DNA of 64,000 nucleotides. Source: Simmondsia chinensis. Its lineage: Eukaryota > Streptophyta > Magnoliopsida > Caryophyllales > Simmondsiaceae. The notes below the pieces were generated by a model. The model saw only the letters and a program-made list of their open reading frames with translations, did no database searches and had not been told where the DNA came from. Position 1 is the first letter of the stretch, and the number at the start of each line of letters is the position of its first letter. Where the stretch lies: contig JAGTTD010000011.1 of assembly GCA_018398585.1 (NCBI GenBank), positions 14,809,346 to 14,873,345 of the forward strand, read 5' to 3'. A program made the translations under genes and the position numbers. Below, piece after piece: positions 1-11,037 of this stretch.

Positions 1-1073
1 ATAAGAACTCTAAGGATGTGGAACATACTACAAGGATGTTTCACAAAGTGCGACCTCCTGAAGTTGTGCTACCCAATGAGAACCTGGATTCGATAAAGTC
101 AAAACTACAAGGGAAACAACAACATAAGTTTAGGTCTAGAGAAATAGAAGCTCGACTGTGGAGGGCATATAAGGAAGTTGGGATGGTGATTGATCAATTG
201 GAATGCAAGTATCAAGGTGTTTTGTTCAAAAAGATCAGCTTGCTGCAACAAGCAATAGGGTTTGGTGTATCTGGAAGCAGAAGAAGCAATGTTAAATCAA
301 ATAGTTAAGACTAGTGGCGTGGGCAATGTCTTAGTGCCTCATCAAACTTGGAAAGTGCAAGGTGTTCAAGGCTTTTGGCATGAAAACTCTGCAGATCAGA
401 TCACCAGGACAGCTGCAAGACCAACAATAAATTTGAGGACAATGCTAGCAGTAGATTTTGGAGTATTGGTTATTTGCAAAAGGAAAACATCAATCCATCT
501 TGCAAGAGGGGTAACTCATTTTCAAATATATGCCCCTTGGTGTTTAATTGGACTGGATTTTCTTGTGGGAAGCAATTTATATGAAGAATTAATGGCAACC
601 ATATCAAGGAAATCACGACCAGCTCACATCTGGAATGAAAACAACAAACAAGATGCGCTAGAAAATACATGTGAGTGCACAAATTTGGATATGTAGTAAG
701 AGGCACCTGGAATAATGGACCCTGATATATCAGTTGGTTCCATCTAATGTTAGAAGAAGTATTGCATGGTCCAAGAACCTTGAGCTATACAGTCTCAGTT
801 TGAAGACTGAAGATCCATTGATGCAACTGCAAAATTATTGGTCCTCAGTGAGTTTTAGTTGCAAGACATTGCGGTGGAGCTGCTTTGGTTGCTACAACAA
901 GATGATCCTAAGGGTCAAGCAAGGCATTAGAGCTTGGCTAGTTTGGTTTGACAGTGGTAGACTACCAGACACCTATTATAATCTTGGTACCACCCCTACT
1001 ACAATTGTTTATATCCCTGAAGACATAAGTGTAACTTTCACCCTTGAGGACAAGGGTGAATTTAAGGGGGAAG
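1..1073 (+). mobile_element. 3' internal part of an LTR retrotransposon, no recognised domain
   Basis: Partly open frames cover 18-308, 262-696 and 734-1177, and I recognise no domain in them. The stretch ends with a CTTGAGGACAAG box and a purine tract directly before an LTR-like sequence. The same box precedes the LTRs at 17.25 kb and 57.86 kb, so this is read as the 3' end of a related element whose 5' part lies outside the window. The frame at 734-1177 runs into the LTR and is unlikely to be a real protein end. A degraded pol tail is an alternative. Confidence 0.5.
1060..1073 (+). other. Polypurine tract
   Basis: TTTAAGGGGGAAGG sits immediately before the TGTT start of the LTR and 3' of a CTTGAGGACAAG box, as at the other gypsy-like elements of this window. 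It would prime plus-strand synthesis. Confidence 0.6.
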
Positions 1074-1508
1074 GTGTTGCTACAAGGAAGAAGGTCAGTA
1101 TTGGGTTCAATTGGAACAATCGAGTTGAAGATTCAGTTGGTAGGTTCTTGGCAGGAGGAAGAGCAGGTCACGCATGAGGCACATGCTTGGCTGGGCTGGT
1201 TATACCACGTGCTAGGCACATGCCGCAGGCCGATTCGATTTTTATGTTAATTTCGCGTATTTTTCTATATTTTTGCTGCTTTTTCTTTAATCCAAATTTC
1301 TGATTTAATTTCCATACTATATATACTTAAAGATGTGTTAAGTTAGGGATAATCAAGGAAATTAATGAAATCTTTTCCTTCTCTATCTTCTTCTCCCTTT
1401 AATTCTATCTATTTCTTCTTCTCCCTTATACTCTAACTCCAGGTTACTTATTTGGATTTGGAAATTAAGATCCTCGTATCATCATCGATGTGGATTGGCC
1501 AGTTAACA
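1074..1508 (+). repeat. LTR, about 435 bp
   Basis: Starts TGTTGC after the polypurine tract and can be ended at GTTAACA, giving TGTT/AACA ends. A TATA-like CTATATATAC lies at about 1318, followed by a pyrimidine-rich ctctatcttcttctccc stretch like the R/U5 side of the other LTRs here. The 3' boundary is inferred from the terminal motif only, and no partner LTR or target duplication is visible. Confidence 0.5.
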
Positions 1509-1782
1509 AGCGAAACTCAGCGTATCGTTCGAAAACAAAATAAAACGACGCATTTTTTCTCCTGGTCAAAACCGCGTCAATTTCCAATTCGAAACGCGTG
1601 ACACATGGTAGTGCCCCATTGGTCCTCGCCCGTGCACGTGGACCACACTAGGACCATTCAGCGTGTGACACGTGTCGCGTGCTGGTTGGCCCATCCGAGA
1701 ATACGCGGATCCTAACCCGATTTTTCTTTTTTTCTCTATCCTTTTTTTTTTTTTTTTTTTTTTTTTTGCTTTGTTTTCCACA
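1509..1782. other. Unassigned spacer with T26 run
   Basis: No gene seen. A GC-rich stretch (about 1570-1700) is followed by a 26-base T run at 1742-1767. The frame at 1566-1787 on the minus strand is produced by that run. Confidence 0.5.
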
Positions 1783-2975
1783 TGCAAAAATTCATCTTAT
1801 GAATTTTAATTTTTAAAAATTATTTTATTATATAATTTTTAATTTTTATTCATCTCATGAATAATGTTTGGCAAAATTAATTTACCCATCTCATTGATAA
1901 ATAATTCATCTCAAGAATTCTTTAATATTTTTCCGATGGCAATGAATATAAAGGCTTGCACAGGGACCTCAGGGACAAATTAAATCTAGCTCCAAACGGG
2001 TTAAATTAAGCATCTCATGAAATAATTTATTCACCATTTAATGAGACTTAATTCTACCAAATTAATCTCATTGTACTCTGGACTTAAACCATTTATTCGA
2101 TATCTCCCTAATAGACTGTATTGATGACAACAACCCTCCACTAGATGTCCATGACAAAAGATAAATATAACCATTACTATTATCCTTCTCACAGTTTCGC
2201 CATTATTTACCGATTTTTCCTACACTGAATAATTCATTTGTACTTGAACATATTCATAGTATAAATTCCAAATGTCAAACACTTGGAATACCTTGGCCAA
2301 AGTTTCCGAACTATTTAAATATTCGCGAATCAACTAAGGGGACATTTGTATCTCATAAGAGACTGGATATTCCTTATTGAATACCTGATCCTTGTCACAC
2401 TTCACACCGCTACCCAATGTATGTGAGAATTCAGTCATGCGTTTAAACCTTACTTATAATACACCAAAGTAACTAACGCTCCATGAACAAGTCCAGAATA
2501 CCCTCAGGATTTAGAGTCCTCATTCAAACAGTACAGCGTTAATCATCCATCTCCGATAGTAGTCTAGAAATAAGTAACCCATATGGTCTAACTCATTGTG
2601 TCAATCTTATTAAACACACTAACATAAAACTTTTGGATCTCCATCCACATGACCAGAAGTCATCTAAAGTGTCAAGTTATAGTCTTAGGATACAAGTGGT
2701 CCAAACATGTCTTCGACTACGAGCCTTTCAAACAACAATCCATACCACTTGTTGCAAGTCTATCTATGGTTTAGTCTCATAAACCACTTAGAACAAACAT
2801 GTAAATTGCAGTCTAAGGACAACACCCATCTCATGGATGTCTCAAGAAAATCACATGCAGTATAAATGCTCGCTTACACAAATTTAAATAGGAAACGACT
2901 GGGACTTCAATTTTATTCATTAATTAAAATAATATATCCTGAATAAATCAGGATTTCAGGACATTGTTCCTAACA
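1783..2975 (-). repeat. LTR-like sequence (minus orientation)
   Basis: Read on the minus strand it opens TGTTAGGAACAATG, followed by TCCTGAAATCCTGATTT, a terminus I associate with plant Copia LTRs, and could close at TTTTTGCA. No coding frame occurs in its 1.2 kb. No matching target duplication or partner LTR is visible, so it may be a solo or truncated LTR. The far end is uncertain. Confidence 0.45.
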
Positions 2976-3945
2976 AAAGCCCGTAGATCCGTCTGCGGCA
3001 AGCGATAATCCTAGAAGCCCTCTGCAGGCCGAGTGATGCGCTTAACCTCGTAAGTCCTCTTTAGGCTGAGCGACGCGCCAGAACATAAGTTCGTGGATCC
3101 GTCCAAGGCAGGTTAAAGTCCGTAGATCCGTCTGCGGCAAACGATAACACCATAAGCCCTCTTCGGGCCGGAGATGCGCTTAACCTCGTAAGTCCTCTTC
3201 AGGACAAGGGACGCTCCAAAACGTAAGTCCGTGGATCCATCCACAGCAGGTTAAAGTCCGTATATACGTCTGCGGCAAATGATGACCCCATAAGCCCTCT
3301 TCAGGCTGGGTGATGCGCTTGACCTCGAAAGTCCTCTTTAGGCCGAGGGACGCGCAGGAGCGTAAGTCCATGGATCCGTCCACAGCAGGTTAAAGTCCGT
3401 AGATCCGTTTGCGGCAAACGATAACCCCATAAGCCCTCTTCAGGCCGGGTGGCAGACTTACTTCGTAAGTCCTTCCCCAGGCCGAGGGATGCACCTAGAA
3501 CGTAAGCCCGTAGATCCGTCCGTGACAAACGATGATCCCATAAGCCCTCTTCAGGCTGGGTGATGCACTTGACCTCGTAAGTCCTCTTCTGGCCAAGGGA
3601 CATGCCAGAACGTAAGTCTGTGGCTCCGTCCACAGCAACAGACCCTAAGTTCGTGGATTTGTCTACGGCAGGCTCAATTTCATGGATCCGTCCGCGGCAA
3701 ACATACCATAAGTCCGTAGATCCGTCTATGTCAGGCTAAAGTTCGTGGATCTTTCTGCTGCGACAGACCCTAAGTCCATTGATCCGTCTACAGTAGGCTA
3801 AAGTCTGTGGGTCCGTCCGCAGCGACAGACCCTAAGTCCGTAGATCCATCTACTGCAGGCTAAAGTTCGTGGATCCGTCCGCGGCGACAGACCCTTAATC
3901 CGTAGATCTGTCTACGACAGGTATGAAGCTCGCAGGTCCGCCCAC
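2976..3945. repeat. Tandem repeat, 139-bp period passing into about 66-bp units
   Basis: The word CCGTAGATCCGTCTGCGGCA recurs with spacings of 138-139 bp (about 2981, 3120, 3258, 3397). From about 3600 the array shortens to roughly 66-bp units built on gtccgtagatccgtctac and gttcgtggatccgtccgc. Open frames here merely reflect the repeat. It lies beside a gag-like relic, so it may be the internal repeat of an LTR element. Confidence 0.85.
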
Positions 3946-4299
3946 GACAAGCTATCCTGTTTTTGACAGGAAACTCACCCATGCTCGAAAACAGGAGCCC
4001 GCTCGAAGCGGAAAAGACACGCAAGCCGACCAAGGTGGGCGAGAGGCTGAGCCACACACCCTTCTCGAAACAACAAAAGATTCAACGCAAGTCACAAGCC
4101 TCTATGAAGCACGGCAAGTACCTGTACAAATTAAAAAAAAAACAAGTAAGAAGCCGAAAGAAGAACAAAAAGGCGGATGGTCATTACATTATTCAAGACA
4201 ACTTGAGCATGACCATTCATCCCATATCAAAAAGACCGTCAAATATATGGGCGGGACAAAAAAAGCAAAATTACAACCAAGTGCTTGAAAAACTAGCCT
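3946..4299. other. Unassigned spacer
   Basis: A plus-strand frame (3923-4288) starts inside the tandem repeat and has no recognisable domain. I see no supported gene. Confidence 0.4.
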
Positions 4300-6374
4300 A
4301 ATCCGCCACCCCTGCCAAAAACGACAGCGGAACAGGATCGTACTGAGAAGGAGAGGCAGGGCAGGTCTTCGAATGGTCCCGGAACCCTGGACCGTTCTTG
4401 TACTCGGTCACCGCTTGGGTGACTTGATCAGAAAAGCGAGAGATAACCGCATCCTACTCCCACACACGAAGCTCCAGCTCCCAAATTCGAGAACCCTGCG
4501 CCGCAACATGGGCCTGTAATGCCAAGTTGGCCAAACGAAGCTCCTCGATTTCTCCCTCGCTCCGCCTCCAGCTTGAGGTACCCAACATCGACCGCACGAC
4601 AAGCTGACAGGAATGAAAGTGAGTTAAGGATAAAGCAGCGAAAAAGGTGACTTAAAGTAAGCACAAAAGAACGATAAAAATGCAGTAAGTAACCTAAGAT
4701 AGAAGGGCCAGTGCATCCTCAAAGGTCACCTCTATCAAACACGCTATGTCAGTGGGCGAAAGGAGCCGTGAGCACGTCTCCCAACCCATTTCCGCATCAC
4801 CCAGATGAGCGGCACCGGGAATAACCGTCATAGAGGCAGCTCTCCCGGTGCCCGGTACGTTCGGCTCAAAGACTACCGCACCAAACGACGGGCTCGGAAT
4901 CACTGCCGTCGTCCCTCTAGGAATCAAAGGAGACAATGACTCCTCCAAATCAAGGAAGGCTCCAACGGGGCGCCTAGCCTTAGGGAAATACACTCCCGAG
5001 CCTCCAGAGGAAGGAGGCATAAGCTCCATAACCCGCGTGCCGGAAATACCCCGTGACCTCGATAGCCGCTATCATCACCGCAGTCTTGTAAGGACCAAGA
5101 GGTCCCCTCGTGGCCACACTCACGTCCACCGAAAGGATGGACTCCAACACCAGCTCCCCATCAACGGAGTCCGGAACTTCCTTCTCGCGATGCACACGAG
5201 GTCACTTAGCTGCGCAACAAGTGGACAAACCACTCAATGCCAACTTCCCTAATCCTCGAGGTAGATACAATAACGACACTACCAACAAAGCGAGCACACC
5301 CATAACCGGCAGGGGACTCGGCTCCTTGGAAGGAGGTAGCGGAGAAAACATGCTATCCATATCAACACTCAGCAGTTCATTCACCAAAAAAGATACAAGG
5401 GAAAGGTTAGTATAAAATGCCAAAGGCGATAACTAAGCCATCATAATATCAAAAGTCGAAATAACATGATCGAAACATACATAAGATATGTAAAAAAGTA
5501 AGTAACAAGCGGAATCGAAACACGACGCCATGGCAGACAACCGTATACCTGTGAAAGGCATTTGAGAAAGTCCAGCCTTAACAAGCATTATTTCCTGCTA
5601 GAATAGCTCCTTCAAAGCTAAAAGTTGCTCGCCTACGGAGCCTTTGTCAAAATAACAGACCATCGGGTTTTCATGGGAAGTTAGGAGGGCCCCCTTCACC
5701 TGGTGCGGACGTTGCAGCACACCCCACGTCATCAAGAATGATGGGGCTATGGGAGGCTTAATCCAAATGAACTTGCGCTCCCAATTCCTTGCGTTAGTGG
5801 GGGTATTCCCCACAAGGGCGAACCCCCTCCAACTCTTAAAACCGGCCATGCGCCTAGAATACCTAATCCTAAAAAGAATGTCAAAAACCCGCGAGGAAGG
5901 AATAAAGCCCTTTACTTAACACGTAAGCAAAAAGCCGTACACGTTCCTAAACCTATCAGGGGTAATTTTCCCCGGGCACACATTACAACGAATAAGAAAT
6001 TCTTCCACTAAGAGAGGCAGGGGAAAACGGACCCCCGCCTCTAAAGAATCTATAGAAATACAAAAACAACTCGCTTTCGGAGGGAACAATGGATAATCGT
6101 CTGGTCAAGGACCCCACACCTCATAATCTTCCGGGAAGTAGTACTTAGAGAAAATCTTAGAGACACCGCTCTCACCTAAAACACTCAACACAAATGTCCA
6201 TAACGGACGAATTCGGGCAATCTCCGAAAACATAAGCCGTAAGTGTACACTTTCGCTCAAAGAACGCCGACATAGCAACACTGCAGCTATACCCCCAGTC
6301 TCGGGAGACGAGCTTCCCTCGGTTCGAACCTCTGAAGCCGAGGCTGCCAAAAAATTCCGCTGGTATTCCATCAA
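4300..6374 (-). pseudogene. Degenerate gag-like ORF of a gypsy-type plant element
   Basis: A minus-strand frame can be followed from about 6374 to 5580 (YYFPEDYEVWGP, then FPLPLLVEEFLIRC, then a stop in the VKGFIPSSRVFD region, then FKSWRGFALVGNTP and NWERKFIW). This order resembles the N-terminal domain of plant proteins annotated as 'putative gypsy type transposon' (PF04195-like). A proline-rich stretch (about 5029-4694) and an LEAE-containing segment (about 4560) follow, as in the C-terminal halves of those proteins. Several stops and frame changes show it is dead. It is probably the gag of an LTR element whose 3' side is the tandem repeat at 2.98-3.95 kb. The assignment rests on remembered family resemblance. 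Confidence 0.5.
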
Positions 6375-6417
6375 AAAGGGAAGACTGTAATAGGCAAGTG
6401 AAATAAAGCTGCATCAT

Positions 6418-6985
6418 CCTCTCCGGCCTGGAGAGAATTCATCCCCGAATTCCGAGCGGAGTCTTCTTGATCAGCCAAGTTACGTGGAGCTTCCCCGTCA
6501 GCCTTGTTGAGCCCTTTTTCGCCAACTTCTGATTTTGTAGCCAAGCAATGCGCCATTCGCGGACACACTGTAGCTTCGTCTTGCCTAGGAAAATCTTGTC
6601 TAGCCAACTCTTGGTGGAGCCAAGAAGCAGGCCTTCAATTGTGCATGACCAAGGGTGAAGCCAAGTTCTATCAAGCTTGTTATTGGTGGAGCCAAGATGA
6701 CGTTTTCTTCTATTGGCTTCACATTTCCTTTCCTCCAATGGTGAAGCCAAGCATATGGTAGAATCCTTGGCTTAAGCTTATGCCAACATGACTCGGATCT
6801 TGGCTTAAGCCTATCCCAACATGGCTCCCATCTCCTCTTGAACTTGCCCCGTTTGGACCCTGACCATGGAGATGTTGACCCGACATTGTTGGATTACTCT
6901 CCGCATCATTCTCTCCGGCTTGGAGAGAATTTGTCCTCGAATTCTGTGCGTTGTTTTCTTGGTGGGCCTTGTTACTTGGAGCTTG
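6418..6985. repeat. Direct duplication of pol-end segment, about 495 bp apart
   Basis: The segment CTCTCCGGCYTGGAGAGAAT followed by TCCYCGAATTC occurs at about 6420 and again at about 6913, each followed by a near-identical ...GTTACNTGGAGC stretch. The DNA between them carries repeated CTTGGCTTAAGC and GTGGAGCCAAG words. Confidence 0.7.
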
Positions 6986-8047
6986 TTATCCTCCACTTCG
7001 TTCCCTTATCCGCCAAGCTTCTTACCATTTCTGTTTTGCTCCGCCAAGTCCCATCCCTTGTGGGCGTCAATGCGGCCGTCCCACCTTTCAGTCTTACCCG
7101 GATGTAACTTCTAGCAAGCAACTTCATCGATTGGCGCCAAATGTCCACATGAACAGTGAGGTTGAGTCGGTTTTGCTCCTTCATTGTTGGCGACAACATA
7201 ACTATCACGCCAAACTTTGGCATGTCATTGGTGGCGCCTTGAATTGCTTCTTGTAAGTATTGGCTCATCGCTAGTTCCCCTACACCTTGGCGCTTCCCTC
7301 TTAGTTGGTGCTCTTCATTGGTGACGCCAACTTTTGGCTCGGCCAAGTCTTGATCATCACTTGTGCTTGTGGCTTGTTTTTGGATGGCGCCAACTTTGTC
7401 TTCCGCCAAGTTTTGTTCCCCACTTGGGTATGTGGTTACCCCTTCAGGTTGGGGTTCCTCCTCTTCGTCATAGATAGGGCTATCAAATATTGGTGGAGAA
7501 GACCAATCAATAGACGGAGAGTCTTCAAAGATCGGTGCTCCTTCTTCTAGTTGGGGTTCTATGGGGGTGACGCCAAGTTTGGCCTCACCGGTGGAGCCAA
7601 ATTTTGTCTCTGTGGTGGAGCCAACTGTGCTTGAGGCTTGCTCTTTTGGCACCAGATTCTCAGCTTTTGTCTCACATGGTGCCTCATTCTTCTTTGGAAG
7701 CAAGATGATCTTTACTCCCTCGAACATGAAGGCAAACATATTCTTTTCTTCGTCGTGGAAGGCGCCTCTGTGGTCCATCCATGGCTTCCCCTATAACATG
7801 TGGTAAGTGTCCATGGCTACCACATCACACCAAACCGACTCCCGATACTTCTTCCCAATTGAAAAATTGATCAAACAACGTTTTCGTGGAAGTACCTGTT
7901 CACCTCTTCCTACCATAATGTAAGGGCTTGGATAATCCACCATTTTTAACCCTAACTTATGGACGGCTTCTACAGATATGGCGTTGCTACGCCTTCCGGG
8001 ATCGATGGCTAGGCATGCAATTCTCTCGCCTATGGTGCATGTCGACT
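6972..8047 (-). pseudogene. Retropepsin-like region of gypsy polyprotein (decayed)
   Basis: Translating the minus strand from about 8047 gives an AxDPGxxSN stretch where active plant gypsy proteases have DGGSCxN. It continues with a CDVVAMDTYHML segment, a stop, then GKPWMDHRGAFHDE, matching the layout 'DVVPMDAxHLLLGRPWxxDR' of these enzymes. The open part (7778-6972, 268 aa) then runs into an acidic P/E/D-rich linker. The catalytic motif is altered and a stop lies before GKPW, so no activity is expected. This is a clear family match but not a working enzyme. Confidence 0.7.
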
Positions 8048-8298
8048 AGAAGGTAGGTTGCTCTAGCCTTTCTTCTATGTTTTTTTGGATAGCGCCTAGT
8101 TTTAAGGGGCGTTGGGGTAGGGATCCTGGCGAGCAGATAGGATGAGCCCTGGTTTGAATTAAACCATGCTTGATTCGCTGGAATTGCTCTTCCATCGCCT
8201 CTCACTTCCTCTCAACATGCTGAAGTCAGTTACAGTCAGCGTCTTCTTCAACGGCAGTGGTCTCTCGACGTCTCAGTGCCATCTTAGAAATGAACTGA

Positions 8299-8310
8299 GC
8301 TCTGATACCA
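8299..8310 (-). other. Primer binding site, tRNA-Met
   Basis: On the minus strand TGGTATCAGAGC follows the LTR end (...TGCATCA) by two bases. This is the classic plant initiator-Met PBS and fixes the orientation and the 3' boundary of the LTR at 8313-8851. Confidence 0.85.
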
Positions 8311-8312
8311 GA

Positions 8313-8848
8313 TGATGCAACGCATGATGGGATAAAAGGGGATACGATAAGGTTCAACAGCCTTCCCTTTGTATTTTATTTGGAACTAAAATAAAATAGA
8401 CAAAGAGGGGTAGAATTAGCTCACTCACACATCGAGAAGTCTAAATCTCCATAATAGAAAATAACAATTTAATCCAAATTCAAGTCTCTCTCTAAACTAG
8501 CCTAACCTCCCTTTTTATAGACGAAGGATTTTAATTCAATTCAAATTCAAATTCAAAATAAGATAATTAAAGAGATAATCTAAACAAGGGAAAGATACCA
8601 AATAAATGGAAAGAATCAAAACCGGCTCCTCGATTCAAGACGTGAATCACGCAAACCTTCAACCGCGTCTGACCCGGGGTGGCGCCAAGTATTGGTCATG
8701 CCAAGAGTGGTGGAGCCAAGTCAGGATGGGTTACTTCCTAGCTGGCTTGTTCCATGCAGATTCCTTGGGGTAAGCCAAGTGCCTCCGGTTTGCATATTTC
8801 CTTCTCCTTCCGGTCCCACCAAGGCCAAGTCATGGGATGCTCGCTGCA

Positions 8849-8851
<3 letters not shown>
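8313..8851 (-). repeat. 5' LTR of the gypsy relic (minus)
   Basis: Ends TGCATCA two bases from the PBS on the minus strand and begins near TGGTGCAGC at 8851. It aligns along nearly its full length with the inverted copy at 9589-10123, including the shared CTATAAAAAGGGAGG TATA region, and differs by scattered substitutions. Its outer end abuts a (TA)n tract. Confidence 0.8.

Positions 8852-8907
<56 letters not shown>
8851..8907. repeat. (TA)n microsatellite
   Basis: About 28 TA units, followed by degenerate ATGTATGTACGTAT. It gives rise to poly-(IY) spurious frames on both strands. Confidence 0.95.
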
Positions 8908-8912
<5 letters not shown>

Positions 8913-9056
8913 GTATGTATGTACGTATATGTATACATTTTTATTTTATTATATTATTATTGTTTTTTTATGGACTGGCAAGTTAGGCCCCGTTCTGGGC
9001 TTTGATTCATTTATGTTTCGTTTTTTAAGTTTTTGGTTTAGAAAAATTTATATATA

Positions 9057-9057
<1 letters not shown>

Positions 9058-9123
<66 letters not shown>

Positions 9124-9124
9124 G
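9058..9124. repeat. (ATT)n microsatellite
   Basis: About 22 ATT units, translating as an isoleucine run in one frame. No gene is implied. Confidence 0.95.
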
Positions 9125-9190
9125 TATTTTTTTTGGTGTGCGGGTCCCGGGGTGAGATGGAGCCTCGTTTCCGTTTTCGTAATATTTTTA

Positions 9191-9547
9191 CTTTTTGGAT
9201 TTAAGTATCTGAATGGCGTACTTTTGGAGTTTATGTGGCTTTCTTTGGCGCGGTTTTCTTTTTCGCCTCAGGTGAGTTTTTGGGTCACTGTATTTAGTGT
9301 TTTGCGAGAGCGGGTCAAGGATAAAGGCGGGTTTTTCTTGTTTTTCTGGAATTCGGGTGAGTTGGGTCGTAGTGGGCATGTCACCGTCTTCCCCTTTCTC
9401 ATGACTATTTGTGATAAGAAGACCAAGAGGGGAAATTTCGGACGAGGTCCTTCTCTGGATTGGGGATGTTGCGGTAACGAGGGGAGATGGGGAGTCCTTG
9501 GAGGTCGAGAACCCCTCCTCTGCGGCCGCGTCTATTCTTACCGCCAT
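9191..9547 (-). CDS. Coding-like ORF of 118 aa, unknown, between inverted LTRs
   Basis: From ATG at 9547 the frame reads MAVRIDAAAEEG... and is rich in S/T/P/E. It has PLVTATSPIQ and SPLGLLITNSHEKGEDGD segments, then a basic RRKRKPRQRKPHK tail near the end. Composition and GC content are gene-like and unlike the flanking AT-rich repeats. It could be a 5' exon of a host gene or a captured gene fragment. No domain is recognised and no intron boundary is proved. The upstream in-frame extension to 9682 lies in LTR DNA and is not counted. Confidence 0.35.
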
Positions 9548-9588
9548 TTGTCTTGATTTCTTATATATGAGTAAGTCTGAGAATTTTT

Positions 9589-10123
9589 TGTATGTACATC
9601 CCATGGCTTGGCCTTGGCGAGACCGGAAGGAGAAGGAAAGGTGCAAACCGGAGGCACTTGGCTTAAGCCAAGGAATCTGCATGGAACAAGCCAGCTAGGA
9701 AGTAACCCATCCTGACTTGGCTCCACCATTCTTGGCGTGACCAATACTTGGCGCCACCCCTGGTCAGACGCGGTTGAAGGTTTGCGTGATTCACGGCTTG
9801 ATTCTAGGAGCCGGTTTTGATTCTTTCCGTTTATTTGATATCTTTCCCTTGTTTAGATTATCTCTTTAATTATCTTATTTTGAATTCGAAATTGAATTGA
9901 ATTAAAATCCCTCATCTATAAAAAGGGAGGTTAGGCTAGTTTAGAGAGAGACTTGAATTTGGATTAAATTGTTATTTTCTATTATGGAGATTTAGACTCC
10001 TCGATGTGTGAGCGAGCTAATTCTAGCCCTCTTTGCCTATTTTATTTCAGTTCCAAATAAAATACAAAGGGAAGGCCATTGAACCTTCCCGTATCCCCTT
10101 TTATCCCATCACGCGCTGCATCA
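9589..10123 (+). repeat. LTR copy in plus orientation, inverted partner of 8313-8851
   Basis: Starts TGTATGTACATCCCATGGC and ends GCGCTGCATCA, then (TA)n. It has the same internal order as the minus copy, including the TATA region CTATAAAAAGGGAGG. No PBS or internal region follows, so it is a solo LTR or one end of a rearranged element. Confidence 0.8.
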
Positions 10124-10160
10124 ATATATATATATATATATACACATACACACACACACT
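10124..10160. repeat. (TA)n/(CA)n microsatellite
   Basis: A short TA run passing into ACACATACACACACACAC, directly after the LTR end. Confidence 0.9.
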
Positions 10161-11037
10161 AATTCTTACAATATCTAAGAAGCCATTAACAAACTAAGAA
10201 ACACAAAAATGGGCAAAAGCTAAAAACGAGTCTCCCTCTCTCACTCTCTCTCTTGCTCTCCCCCCATCCCAACCAAAAAAATAAATAAACAATAAATAAT
10301 AATAAATTTTACATGGAAACCCCATGCATGTGCTCGGAAGCAAGCCCCCTCTAAAAAAGGCCCATAAAAAGGGACCAAGAACTCGATAACACTTCCTCAA
10401 GGGAAGTACCCGGGACAAGACATCATCTATCCATTAAGAATGAGTTCGTTTCAACTCTAAAAAAGACAAAGTAAGAGAAAACGTACCTTAAAACCAAGCA
10501 CACCCAAAACCCGAGCTCAAATGACTGTAAAGTGAGTCAAAAATGAGCCAAAAAGGGGAAGGGGGCAGTAGGAGAGCGAGAGAAAAGAGAAAGAGAAGAG
10601 AGAAAAGGTGACTTGTAAAGCTATCAACGGAAAAACAGAAAAGCTATCTTCGAATAAGAAAAGCAACCTCGGCCAGGCATTTTTTGGACAACCGACTCCT
10701 ACGAACACTGTAAAGTCCAAAACAAATAGGGCGAAGAAAAATGACACACAATAAAACGAAATAAAACTGGCTAACTCAAATCGAGAAGCCTCTCTGGTTT
10801 GAAAAGAAAATATACCCTCCTAATAAAAAGAATAAAATAAAAATAAAATTAACTATAAACAATAATAACAACCAAAAACAGACACCGGGATAACAAAAGA
10901 ACCCGTAAACCAGAAATTCATTAAAAAGTTCTGTCATAACATACACCCCCATTAGGAACATAAACAACAACCACAATAACAACAATAAAAACCACTAAAA
11001 CAGCAAAATAACATTACTACTAAGCCGCTCTCGGCAG
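10161..11037. other. Unassigned stretch
   Basis: No gene recognised. Minus-strand frames at 10194-10418, 10517-10747 and 10776-10985 are hydrophobic because the plus strand is A-rich, and they show no domain. This may be the 3' side of the F-box-like pseudogene. Confidence 0.4.

Larger units (their letters stand above)
6400..8312 (-). mobile_element. Internally deleted Ty3/gypsy internal region
   Basis: From the PBS at 8.3 kb leftwards on the minus strand come a degraded protease and an acidic linker. After that, with no RT, RNase H or integrase core, comes a segment reading NSxxNSLQAGEDDA, which resembles the extreme C-terminus of some plant gypsy polyproteins. That segment occurs twice, at about 6418-6500 and 6913-6985. 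GTGGAGCCAAG words are scattered through 6.6-7.7 kb. The element is a large-deletion derivative. Confidence 0.6.

Noticed and set aside
3923..4301. Plus-strand ORFs rich in Lys
   Set aside because: They begin inside the tandem repeat, overlap each other in two frames and oppose the gag-like relic.
8692..9204. 170-aa ORF with Tyr-Ile and Ile runs
   Set aside because: Translation of (TA)n and (ATT)n microsatellites joined to LTR sequence.
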